DNA of 11,797 bases. It comes from PFJX01 sp038215555. GTDB lineage: Bacteria > Pseudomonadota > Gammaproteobacteria > Burkholderiales > Thiobacillaceae. Positions within the stretch are counted from its first letter, which is position 1. Each line of letters begins with the position of its first letter. The DNA is taken from NCBI GenBank assembly GCA_038215555.1, contig JBBQQT010000116.1:1-11797 (forward strand), given 5' to 3'. Positions 7,066 to 11,797 of this stretch are shown here, piece by piece. The notes beneath the pieces were generated by a model. The model did not search any database, was not told the origin of the DNA, and worked only from the letters and a program-made list of their open reading frames with translations. The translations under genes and the position numbers were made by a program.

Positions 7066-7538
7066 ATTCCCAAACTCGCGATCTCTACGAACAAGTGATC
7101 CTGGAGCACAACCGCCACCCACGCCATTACCCGGAAAATCCGCCAGGCAGCAACCATCACGCGCACGGCTTCAATCCCTTGTGCAATGACGAAGTCAGCG
7201 TCCATCTCAAGGTCGAAGATAACATGATTCAGGCCGTGGGCTTCGAAGGCGCCGGCTGTGCCGTCTCGATGGCCTCCGCCTCGATGCTGACCGAGGCCGT
7301 GCTGGGCAAGACCCTGACCGAAGTGCGCGGCCTGTTCGACAAAATCCACGCCATGCTGGTCGAGGATGGCCCGGAGGAAGGGGTGGGCAAGCTCAAGGTA
7401 CTCGCCGGCGTGAAGGAATTCCCGATGCGGGTGAAGTGCGCCACGCTGCCCTGGCACACCCTGCAAGCCGCGCTGGAAAACCGTGCCGATACTGTCAGCA
7501 CGGAAGAGGCCGCGCCCTCCTGTCCACAACCGATGTGA
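7062..7538 (+). CDS. sufU: SufU-type Fe-S assembly / sulfurtransferase protein
   Basis: The 158-residue protein is of the IscU-like fold, SufU branch. Residues C41 and D43 (NPLCNDE), C66 (GAGCAVSMASASM) and C126 (RVKCATLPWHTL) match the zinc/sulfur-handling set of SufU (B. subtilis C41, D43, C66, C128). The extra segment between the second and third cysteines (about 101-121) is the insertion that separates SufU from IscU. In characterised systems SufU accepts persulfide sulfur from SufS and passes it to SufBCD. Here SufS is not encoded next door, so the donor is unknown. The usual NPLCGD is NPLCND here. It is coupled to sufD by an ATGA overlap, with AAAGGAA (7047-7053) as the ribosome-binding site. 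Confidence 0.92.
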   Translation: MNSQTRDLYEQVILEHNRHPRHYPENPPGSNHHAHGFNPLCNDEVSVHLKVEDNMIQAVGFEGAGCAVSMASASMLTEAVLGKTLTEVRGLFDKIHAMLVEDGPEEGVGKLKVLAGVKEFPMRVKCATLPWHTLQAALENRADTVSTEEAAPSCPQPM

Positions 7539-7545
7539 AGCGATC

Positions 7546-7887
7546 ATGAACATTCTGCAAAAGCTCGGCCGTAAAGTCGTCGCAGAAGGGCTGCGCGAGC
7601 GAGTCATTGAAGCCCTACGCCAGATCCACGATCCAGAAATACCGATCAATATCTACGACCTGGGCCTGATTTACGGCCTCGATATCGACGATATGGGCAA
7701 GGTCGTCATCCGCATGACGCTGACCGCCCCCGCCTGCCCGGTCGCCGAGTCCTTTCCGCCGCAGGTGGAAGCCGCTGTGGAAGCAGTGTTCGGCGTCAGC
7801 CGTGCGCATGTCGTGCTGGTCTGGGAACCGCCTTGGAACAAAAGCCGCTTGAGCGAGGCGGCGCGCTTGCAACTGGGGCTGGTCTGA
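7546..7887 (+). CDS. sufT: SufT-like MIP18/DUF59 Fe-S maturation protein
   Basis: The 113-residue protein is of the MIP18 (DUF59) family, which acts late in Fe-S protein maturation or cluster delivery. The family core is clear: IHDPEIPINIYDLGLIYGLD (28-47), MTLTAPACPVAESF (57-70) with the conserved C64, and WEPPWNKSRLSEAARLQLG (93-111). ATG 7546 is chosen because homologous sequence begins near here and it lies 7 bp after the sufU stop; an upstream in-frame start at 7483 would overlap sufU. The ribosome-binding site (GTGAAGCGATC) is modest, so coupling to sufU translation is likely. The gene occupies the position usual for sufT at the end of proteobacterial suf operons. The proteins are short compared with the longer SufT forms of about 180 residues. 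Confidence 0.88.
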   Translation: MNILQKLGRKVVAEGLRERVIEALRQIHDPEIPINIYDLGLIYGLDIDDMGKVVIRMTLTAPACPVAESFPPQVEAAVEAVFGVSRAHVVLVWEPPWNKSRLSEAARLQLGLV

Positions 7888-8210
7888 TGTCCGACTGGGT
7901 AAGCGTGGCTGCGCTGGCCGATTTTCCCACTGGCACACGACGAGTAATCGAAGTGGAGGGGGTGCGTGTGGCCGTGTTCCATCTGGAGGATGGTTTCTTC
8001 GCGATAGAAGATGTCTGCACCCATGATGGCGGCGAACTCGCAAGTGGGGAGCTGGCTGGCTGCGAAATCACCTGCCCGCGCCACGGCGCTCGCTTCAATC
8101 TAAAAACCGGCGCGGTGACCGCCCCGCCTGCCTATGAAGCAGTGGCGGTGCTGCCGGTCAGGGTTGCAGACGACTGGCTACAGGTGCGTGACGGTCGCTG
8201 GGATGAGTAG
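7887..8210 (+). CDS. Rieske-type [2Fe-2S] ferredoxin
   Basis: The 107-residue soluble Rieske ferredoxin has cluster ligands visible as C44-T-H46 (DVCTHDGGEL) and C63-P-R-H66 (ITCPRHGARF), giving two Cys and two His. The length and lack of a membrane anchor match the dioxygenase-ferredoxin type (non-heme iron oxygenase ferredoxin subunit), which is often found as the last gene of suf operons. It likely provides electrons for cluster assembly or an unlinked oxygenase; its actual partner is unknown. The start overlaps the sufT stop by one base (TGATG at 7885-7889), so it is part of the same transcript. The final residues WLQVRDGRWDE are a normal end. Confidence 0.93.
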   Translation: MSDWVSVAALADFPTGTRRVIEVEGVRVAVFHLEDGFFAIEDVCTHDGGELASGELAGCEITCPRHGARFNLKTGAVTAPPAYEAVAVLPVRVADDWLQVRDGRWDE

Positions 8211-8241
8211 CGGAGTAACTCAGACAGTTTATTGGCTACTT

Positions 8242-8278
8242 GAGCGGAAATCCGGTGCTGACATTTCACCTTCCGCTC
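8242..8278 (+). terminator. Hairpin downstream of the suf operon
   Basis: GAGCGGAA (8242-8249) and TTCCGCTC (8271-8278) form a perfect 8-bp stem. An inner GGTG (8254-8257) pairs with CACC (8267-8270) across a one-sided bulge. It lies 31 bp after the Rieske stop. No U tract follows, so it may be a processing or stabilising structure rather than a classic intrinsic terminator. Confidence 0.4.
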
Positions 8279-8586
8279 GTCAGAAAAGGTTTCAGTTGAA
8301 ACATGTTGAGGGTGATGAACGTCTGCCGGAGGTGATACTGCGCTCGGGCGGAGCCGGACAATCCGGGCGAAGCGCCCATCACCGCCACCGGCTTGCCGGT
8401 CCAAGCGCTCTCGCCGAACGGGCGTGACGCCCAATCGATGGCGTTCTTCAGTACGCCGGGAATGGAATAGTTGTATTCCGGGGTGGCGAACACGATGGCG
8501 ACCGCCGCGCGAATCTTTTGCCTGAACTCGATGACCCGTGCGACCGGCTCGGCCTCCACATCCTGATTGAACAGCGGCTTCGGCAC
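8266..8586 (-). pseudogene. NADPH-dependent FMN reductase remnant
   Basis: The minus-strand frame reads PLFNQDVEAE near its start, then VFATPEYNYSIPGVLKNAID (residues 32-51), GKPVAVMGASPG (64-75) and SARAQYHLRQ (78-87). These are the core motifs of the NAD(P)H-dependent FMN/chromate reductase (YieF/ChrR-like) flavodoxin-fold family, whose members are about 180-190 residues. The N-terminal phosphate-binding 'GS.R..S.N..L' region is missing, with a stop directly before the GTG at 8586. The C-terminus loses similarity after LNMFQLKPF and ends at residue 106. It is thus cut at both ends and unlikely to be functional. It sits between the suf operon and a repeat element, pointing to local rearrangement. 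Confidence 0.8.
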
Positions 8587-8603
8587 TCAAGGAAGGGGTG
8601 GAC

Positions 8604-8756
8604 ATGAACCGGGATGAGCTCCCCGGGAAAAAATCAGATCGCAATCAGCCTGATGATCGAGCCCTTGAATGGGGTCAGCGAACAATCGCGTTCATCCGAG
8701 ATTTTCCGTTAGCCAAAAAATCGTTCGACCTGAGCTTGTCGAAGGGCTGTTTGTAG
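8604..8756 (+). CDS. Small unrecognised ORF ending inside the repeat element
   Basis: The 50-codon ORF begins MNRDELPGKKSDRNQPDDRA and ends at TAG 8754-8756 within the palindromic element. GGAAGGGGTGG upstream of ATG 8604 is a plausible ribosome-binding site, and the product is charged and hydrophilic. The last third is encoded by the inverted repeat itself, which argues that the ORF may be fortuitous or has been truncated by insertion of the element. No family is recognised. Confidence 0.2.
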   Translation: MNRDELPGKKSDRNQPDDRALEWGQRTIAFIRDFPLAKKSFDLSLSKGCL

Positions 8757-8816
8757 TTCGACAAGCTCACCACGAACGGTTTCTGGGTGGAAAAACTGTC
8801 TAATGGAAAATCTCGG
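8696..8816. repeat. Nested inverted-repeat element (REP/MITE-like)
   Basis: Two nested inverted repeats share one centre. The outer arms are CCGAGATTTTCCGTTAG (8696-8712) and its complement at 8800-8816 (16 of 17 match). The inner arms, 22 bp each, are 8722-8743 and 8757-8778 and differ only at the three or so bases after CGTTCG; both contain the core TGAGCTTGTCGAA or its complement, around a 13-base loop. The inner core TTCGACAAGCTCA is a widespread intergenic palindrome in proteobacterial genomes. The element ends two bases before the stop codon of the gene at 8818, so its hairpin could also terminate that transcript. Confidence 0.8.
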
Positions 8817-8817
8817 T

Positions 8818-9342
8818 TCATGCCATGTCGATATCCTTGCTGGCACCGACCGAAGCCTGGATGACTTCCCGTGCAATCGCCGTCTCTTGCTCCGTGCGGG
8901 TTTCCGCCACCAACACGACATGACCATCTGCGATCGCATCGCCGACCAGATCGGAAAGCCAGCCGCTCTTGTTTCCTGGGCCGGCTGTCGCGCCGGCCGC
9001 AGCCCCTAAGAAACCACCGATGCTCGCGCCCCAGCCGAGCAGCATGAGCGGCGCGACTACCGGGCTGGCGACGAACAGCGTCACGCTCGCCGCCGCCAGC
9101 GCCACGCTGCTTAGCGCGCCGATGCCAGTGCCCACCGCGGTACCGATTGCACCGTCTACCAATACGTCCTTCAACACGCCGTCGCTTTTCACTTCCTGCG
9201 CCGGGGAAGATGAAGTGGATTCGGCTGTATAGATCTGCATTCGTTCGCGCGGAAAGCCTTTCTCGACCAGCGTGGAGAGCGTGCTTTCGGCTTCGTCGCT
9301 GTGGTCAAAAAAACCCGATACGTGGTGGCAGTATTCGTTCAT
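8818..9342 (-). CDS. Glycine-rich hydrophobic protein, general-stress-like
   Basis: The 174-residue product starts at ATG 9342, preceded by AGGAGAAACTAC; the longer open frame to 9600 lacks such a signal. The N-terminal domain (1-50, HHVSGFFDHSDEAESTLSTL) looks like the cytosolic alpha/beta module of YflT/GsiB-neighbour 'general stress protein 17M' type proteins, in which an interface is followed by 'A...L...G....I'. The middle (58-122) is rich in Gly and Ala with GAIGTAVGTGIGAL and GWGASIGGFLGAAAGATAG, a glycine-zipper pattern that may form two membrane helices. The C-terminal part (129-165, DAIADGHVVLVAETRTEQE) returns to a soluble strand-helix. Related proteins often accompany stress regulons. 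The function is unknown and the family assignment tentative. The REP-like element abuts its 3' end. Confidence 0.8.
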   Translation of the reverse strand: MNEYCHHVSGFFDHSDEAESTLSTLVEKGFPRERMQIYTAESTSSSPAQEVKSDGVLKDVLVDGAIGTAVGTGIGALSSVALAAASVTLFVASPVVAPLMLLGWGASIGGFLGAAAGATAGPGNKSGWLSDLVGDAIADGHVVLVAETRTEQETAIAREVIQASVGASKDIDMA

Positions 9343-9379
9343 GTAGTTTCTCCTGAGGATGGCCCGTGCGAGACGGACG

Positions 9380-9395
9380 GGATACGAACGTATCC
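9380..9395 (-). promoter_or_regulatory. Palindrome upstream of the stress-like gene
   Basis: GGATAC-GAAC-GTATCC is a perfect 6-bp inverted repeat with a 4-base centre, 38 bp upstream of the start codon at 9342. Position and symmetry suit an operator or a leader hairpin. No regulator can be named. Confidence 0.4.
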
Positions 9396-9412
9396 TGTGA
9401 TTCCTGTTGCAT

Positions 9413-9465
9413 CTGTTCGGTAACGAACGCAGGAAAGCCAGTGATCTGCGTGCGTTACCGAACGG
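9413..9465. promoter_or_regulatory. Paired inverted motif built on GTTCGGTAACG
   Basis: GTTCGGTAACGAACGCAG (9415-9432) recurs in inverted orientation as CTGCGTGCGTTACCGAAC (9446-9463), 17 of 18 bases matching around a 13-base spacer. The left copy is itself a small palindrome, GTTCG-GTAA-CGAAC. The pair could be a hairpin or two binding sites for a dimeric regulator controlling the minus-strand gene that starts at 9342. Confidence 0.5.
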
Positions 9466-9953
9466 AACTAAGGCCAATCTCGGGCGCATCTTGCATGCTG
9501 TCCGTCGCGTTTTGGCGCTTCGCTTGTTGTGTTCACGCAAAGATTGATCGCACTTGAGCGTGCCCGACATGGCGCTACGGGCCTCCCACCAATGCTGCAT
9601 ACGACTTCATGCGGCCGTGGTATGTACGGCACCGCACATTACTTCGGCATCGCATGAACGATTTATCGTCCGTCAACGCCCATACTGAACGACGGGACGA
9701 AGCGTGCGAAGCGCATGCCGCATTGGCACGCACGTCTCGTGACGCACATCAACCAGCAAGAAGCTCAGCAGACAAATGCTGCGCCACGAAGCTACTGCTG
9801 TCGGTGCGGCAGCGTACACATGGCGTGTCAACTGCCGCCTCTTATTCCTCTTATTCGTTTGTCGCCTGAACCAGCGTTCGCCAACGCACAGACCTGGCTG
9901 CGAGAAGCACATAGGCTTCATTCTAATTTTCGTTTCGTCACTCCGAGTTTTTC
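9466..9953. other. Stretch without a supported gene
   Basis: No open frame here has a convincing ribosome-binding site together with recognisable protein motifs. Short frames on both strands (for example 9715-9957 plus and 9673-9921 minus) have atypical Cys/His/Arg-rich translations. The composition and neighbouring pseudogenes suggest decayed coding DNA, but no parent gene is recognised. Confidence 0.5.
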
Positions 9954-10231
9954 ATGATTTCCTCCGCCTCATCCGCCTCGGCGTCTGGCGCCTACGGATT
10001 CCACTTCGAGTTCACCGGCATGGGATTCGACCAAGCCCTTACTCGCGTCACCGATGCACTCAAGGCTGAAGGCTTCGGTGTCCTCACCGAAATCGATCCG
10101 AGCCACCATGAAGGCCAAGCTCGGCGTCGAAGTTCGCCCGTATCGGATCCCGGCGCATGCAATCCGCCTCTGGCCCACTGCGCCTTGAATGCCGAGTCCA
10201 TCGGCACGCTTTTCTCCCATCACTCCAGTTC
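9954..10231 (+). pseudogene. DUF302-domain protein remnant with two frameshifts
   Basis: The frame from ATG 9954 reads YGFHFEFTGMGFDQALTRVT and DALKAEGFGVLTEID, the typical start of DUF302 proteins. Around 10100 the similarity moves to another frame as ATMKAKLGVEVRPYRI (about 10105-10152). It then returns to the first frame as PGACNPPLAHCALNAES (about 10150-10200). DUF302 proteins normally continue KLGV.fRPYrILGACNPPLA...L as one chain of about 130 residues, so two compensating indels are implied. After ESIGTLF the similarity stops, and the exchanger gene starts at 10232. DUF302 proteins are small soluble proteins of unclear function. This copy is probably inactive. Confidence 0.75.
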
Positions 10232-11266
10232 ATGTTCGAGAATCTTTCGTTAGCCACCAACGCCGCCGTTTTCGCAGCCGCGGCACTCGCCGTCTGGGTG
10301 GCAGGAACACGGCTCGCCCGATACGCCGACCAGATCGCCGAGAAGACCGGCCTCGGTCGCGAACTGCTGGGCATCCTGCTGTTGGGCGGGGTGACCTCGC
10401 TGCCGGAACTCGCTGTCGGCGTCTCCGCGACGATGGCCGGCGCTCCGGTCCTGTCAGTCAACGATGTGCTGGGCAGCGCCGCCATCAACGTCGTCATCCT
10501 CGCGGTGGCCGACGCGGTCTATGGCCGCGACGCGCTGACCTCGACACCCACGTCACCGGCAGTGATGCTGCAGGGGGCGCTGGGCATCCTCATGTTGTCG
10601 CTCGTGGTCGGCGCAGGCATCGCCGGCGACGTGCTGGTGTTGGGCATGGGGGCATGGAGCTGGTTGCTGTTGACATCCTTCTTCTGCGCGGTCTGGGTGA
10701 TCTGGAAATCGCAGGGGACCAGTGCCTGGTTGCCCACGAAGCAGAGCCCGGCGCCCGAGTCTTCGAGCGACACCGGGACTGGCCCTGACGACGCCTCGCT
10801 GCGCACGCTCCTGTTACACACCGTCGGCGTCGGGGCGGTCATCCTCGTGGCCGGCTTCATGCTCGCGGGCAGTGCCGAGGCGCTCGCTGAAGAGACCGGG
10901 CTGGGCACGAGCTTCTTCGGCGCGGTGCTGCTCGGCTTTTCAACCTCGCTGCCGGAGTTGAGCACGGTGCTTGCGGCCGTGCGGTTGCGCCGCTACGAGA
11001 TGGCGCTGGCCGACGTACTCGGTACCAACATCTTCAACGTGGTGATCATCGTCATTGTCGATGCGTTGCATCCCGGTGAGCCGGTGCTGATCGAGGCCGG
11101 GCGCTTTGCCGCCTTCAGTGCGCTGCTCGCCAGCGTGCTGACCGCGCTGTACCTGATCGGAATGATCGAGCGGCAAAACCGCACGGTGCTGCGCATGGGC
11201 ATCGATTCGCTGGCCGCCCTTGTCTGCTACGGCGCCGGCGTCGTGGTGCTGTACCAGTTGCGATGA
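10232..11266 (+). CDS. CaCA-family sodium/calcium (cation) exchanger
   Basis: The 344-residue integral membrane protein is of the Ca2+:cation antiporter superfamily (YrbG-like). Both inverted alpha-repeats are visible: GVTSLPELAVGVSA (53-66) with GSAAINVVIL (81-90), and GFSTSLPELSTVLAAV (235-250) with GTNIFNVVIIVIVDAL (264-279). The acidic residues E59 and E242 in S-L-P-E-L are the expected ion ligands. About ten hydrophobic segments are seen, with a hydrophilic cytoplasmic loop around 160-192. ATG 10232 gives an N-terminus (MFENLSLATNAAVFAAAALA) leading straight into the first helix; the open frame upstream to 10157 is the DUF302 remnant region. No strong ribosome-binding site is visible. 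Ion specificity cannot be read from the sequence. Its TGA overlaps the next small ORF (ATGA). Confidence 0.92.
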   Translation: MFENLSLATNAAVFAAAALAVWVAGTRLARYADQIAEKTGLGRELLGILLLGGVTSLPELAVGVSATMAGAPVLSVNDVLGSAAINVVILAVADAVYGRDALTSTPTSPAVMLQGALGILMLSLVVGAGIAGDVLVLGMGAWSWLLLTSFFCAVWVIWKSQGTSAWLPTKQSPAPESSSDTGTGPDDASLRTLLLHTVGVGAVILVAGFMLAGSAEALAEETGLGTSFFGAVLLGFSTSLPELSTVLAAVRLRRYEMALADVLGTNIFNVVIIVIVDALHPGEPVLIEAGRFAAFSALLASVLTALYLIGMIERQNRTVLRMGIDSLAALVCYGAGVVVLYQLR

Positions 11267-11412
11267 TGCGGGCCACGACCGCCGTGGCAGCTTCGCACTT
11301 GATGACGGTCAGCGTCTATCCGTTGCTCGCCGACGTCGCAAAAATGCTTTCGAACACCCACATCGAAGATGCGCTGCTGCGTGACGACGTGATGGGTATT
11401 GGCTATTGCTGA
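11263..11412 (+). CDS. Small ORF coupled to the exchanger gene
   Basis: The 49-residue ORF starts in an ATGA overlap with the exchanger stop and ends at TGA 11410-11412, 10 bp before the next start. The product begins MMRATTAVAASHLMTVSVYP and contains DVAKMLSNTHIEDALLRDDV, a plausible short amphipathic helix. Nothing is recognised. The overlap and gene-filling position favour a real coupled peptide, but a remnant of a longer gene or chance is also possible. Confidence 0.35.
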   Translation: MMRATTAVAASHLMTVSVYPLLADVAKMLSNTHIEDALLRDDVMGIGYC

Positions 11413-11422
11413 GGAGAATCCA

Positions 11423-11797
11423 ATGAATGCATCAGACGACAGGCCCATCGTTCTCATCACCGGCGCGACCGGGAATCTCGGTCGCTCACTCCGTGCGGCG
11501 CTGGGTGGCTCATACCGGATCGTCCGACTCGACCGGAAAGCAAAGGGTGCCGATTTCCCGGTGTTCGAGGCCGACTTCACGTCCGATGCCGCGGTCGAGC
11601 AGGCACTGCGCAAGTTTCGGGATGCCTTCGGCAGTCGTATCGCAAGCGTCATACATCTTGTCGCCTATTTCGATTTCACCGGCGAGGACAACCCGCTCTA
11701 CCTGACTGTCAATGTCGAGGGCACGCGACGCCTTCTGCGCGCGCTGCAGTCCTTCGAGGTCGAGCAGTTCGTCTATGCGAGCACGATGCTCGTGCAC
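11423..11797 (+). CDS. NAD-dependent epimerase/dehydratase, partial (runs off right edge)
   Basis: The first 125 residues are of an extended short-chain dehydrogenase. The Rossmann nucleotide-binding motif is IVLITGATGNLGRSL (residues 9-23, G-x2-G-x2-G pattern), followed by an acidic D38 at the end of strand 2 (RIVRLDRK), which favours NAD over NADP. Further conserved blocks are ADFTSDAAVEQAL, VIHLVAYFDF, NVEGTRRLLRAL and FVYASTMLVH, where the serine/threonine of the active site appears; the Y-x3-K lies beyond the window. GAGGAG (11411-11416) precedes ATG 11423. The substrate is probably a nucleotide sugar or similar but cannot be specified. It is likely cotranscribed with the exchanger gene. 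Confidence 0.9.
   Translation, partial: MNASDDRPIVLITGATGNLGRSLRAALGGSYRIVRLDRKAKGADFPVFEADFTSDAAVEQALRKFRDAFGSRIASVIHLVAYFDFTGEDNPLYLTVNVEGTRRLLRALQSFEVEQFVYASTMLVH

Noticed and set aside
5737..7122. Long minus-strand open frame (461 codons) opposite sufD
   Set aside because: It is a GC-rich shadow of sufD and sufU, with low-complexity Ala/Gly/Gln translation, no family motifs, and no ribosome-binding site.
7483..7548. Upstream start 7483 for the SufT-like protein
   Set aside because: The extension overlaps sufU and translates to Arg/Pro-rich sequence not seen in the family.
9343..9600. N-terminal extension of the stress-like gene to 9600
   Set aside because: The extension is basic, low in family similarity, and includes the palindromic control region; AGGAG precedes ATG 9342.
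9609..9957. Short open frames on both strands in the gene-poor stretch
   Set aside because: They have Cys/Arg/His-rich translations with no motifs, overlap each other, and lack ribosome-binding sites.
10157..10231. Upstream start of the exchanger at 10157
   Set aside because: The added residues are an out-of-frame reading of the DUF302 remnant, and the first membrane helix begins just after M at 10232.
1..11797. CRISPR array, tRNA or rRNA genes
   Set aside because: No regularly spaced direct repeats, and no tRNA cloverleaf or rRNA-like sequence, were seen on either strand.

Overview
The window looks like a chromosomal segment of a sulfur-metabolising proteobacterium, most likely a beta- or gammaproteobacterial sulfur oxidiser. 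The evidence is a DsrA-type sulfite reductase alpha subunit with a DsrC-like protein, a proteobacterial-style suf cluster led by an Rrf2-family regulator, GC-rich coding sequence, and a REP-like palindrome of a kind common in Proteobacteria. Assignment to a genus is not possible from the sequence alone.

Layout: (1) 1-660 is a decayed edge. It holds the first 32 codons of an IS66-family-like transposase running off the left end, then a PAS-domain gene remnant broken by a one-base shift in a G6 tract. (2) 664-2830, minus strand, is a three-gene operon read leftward: dsrA, a DsrC/TusE-family gene lacking both signature C-terminal cysteines, and a small protein resembling AF1514-type proteins. 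No dsrB is present. (3) 2831-3063 is an AT-rich divergent promoter region with a palindrome close to the IscR type 1 box just upstream of the suf regulator. (4) 3064-8210, plus strand, is a compact SUF Fe-S assembly operon: Rrf2 regulator, sufB, sufC, sufD, sufU, sufT-like and a Rieske ferredoxin, mostly with 1-4 base overlaps. The cysteine desulfurase gene sufS is missing from its usual place between sufD and sufU. (5) 8211-10231 is an accessory, partly decayed region: an FMN-reductase remnant, a roughly 120-bp nested inverted-repeat element, a glycine-rich membrane/stress-type gene with palindromes upstream, about 590 bp without a supported gene, and a frameshifted DUF302 remnant. (6) 10232-11797, plus strand, holds a CaCA-family cation exchanger, a translationally coupled 49-residue ORF, and the start of an NAD-dependent epimerase that runs off the right end.

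How the genes fit together: the SUF products build Fe-S clusters on SufBCD, with SufU and SufT handling sulfur transfer or cluster delivery. The divergent operon encodes a siroheme/[4Fe-4S] protein (DsrA), a major Fe-S client, with a DsrC-like partner that cannot form the usual DsrC trisulfide. The most interesting feature is this pairing of an orphan DsrA operon with a sufS-less SUF operon across a shared control region. A functional link between them is inference.
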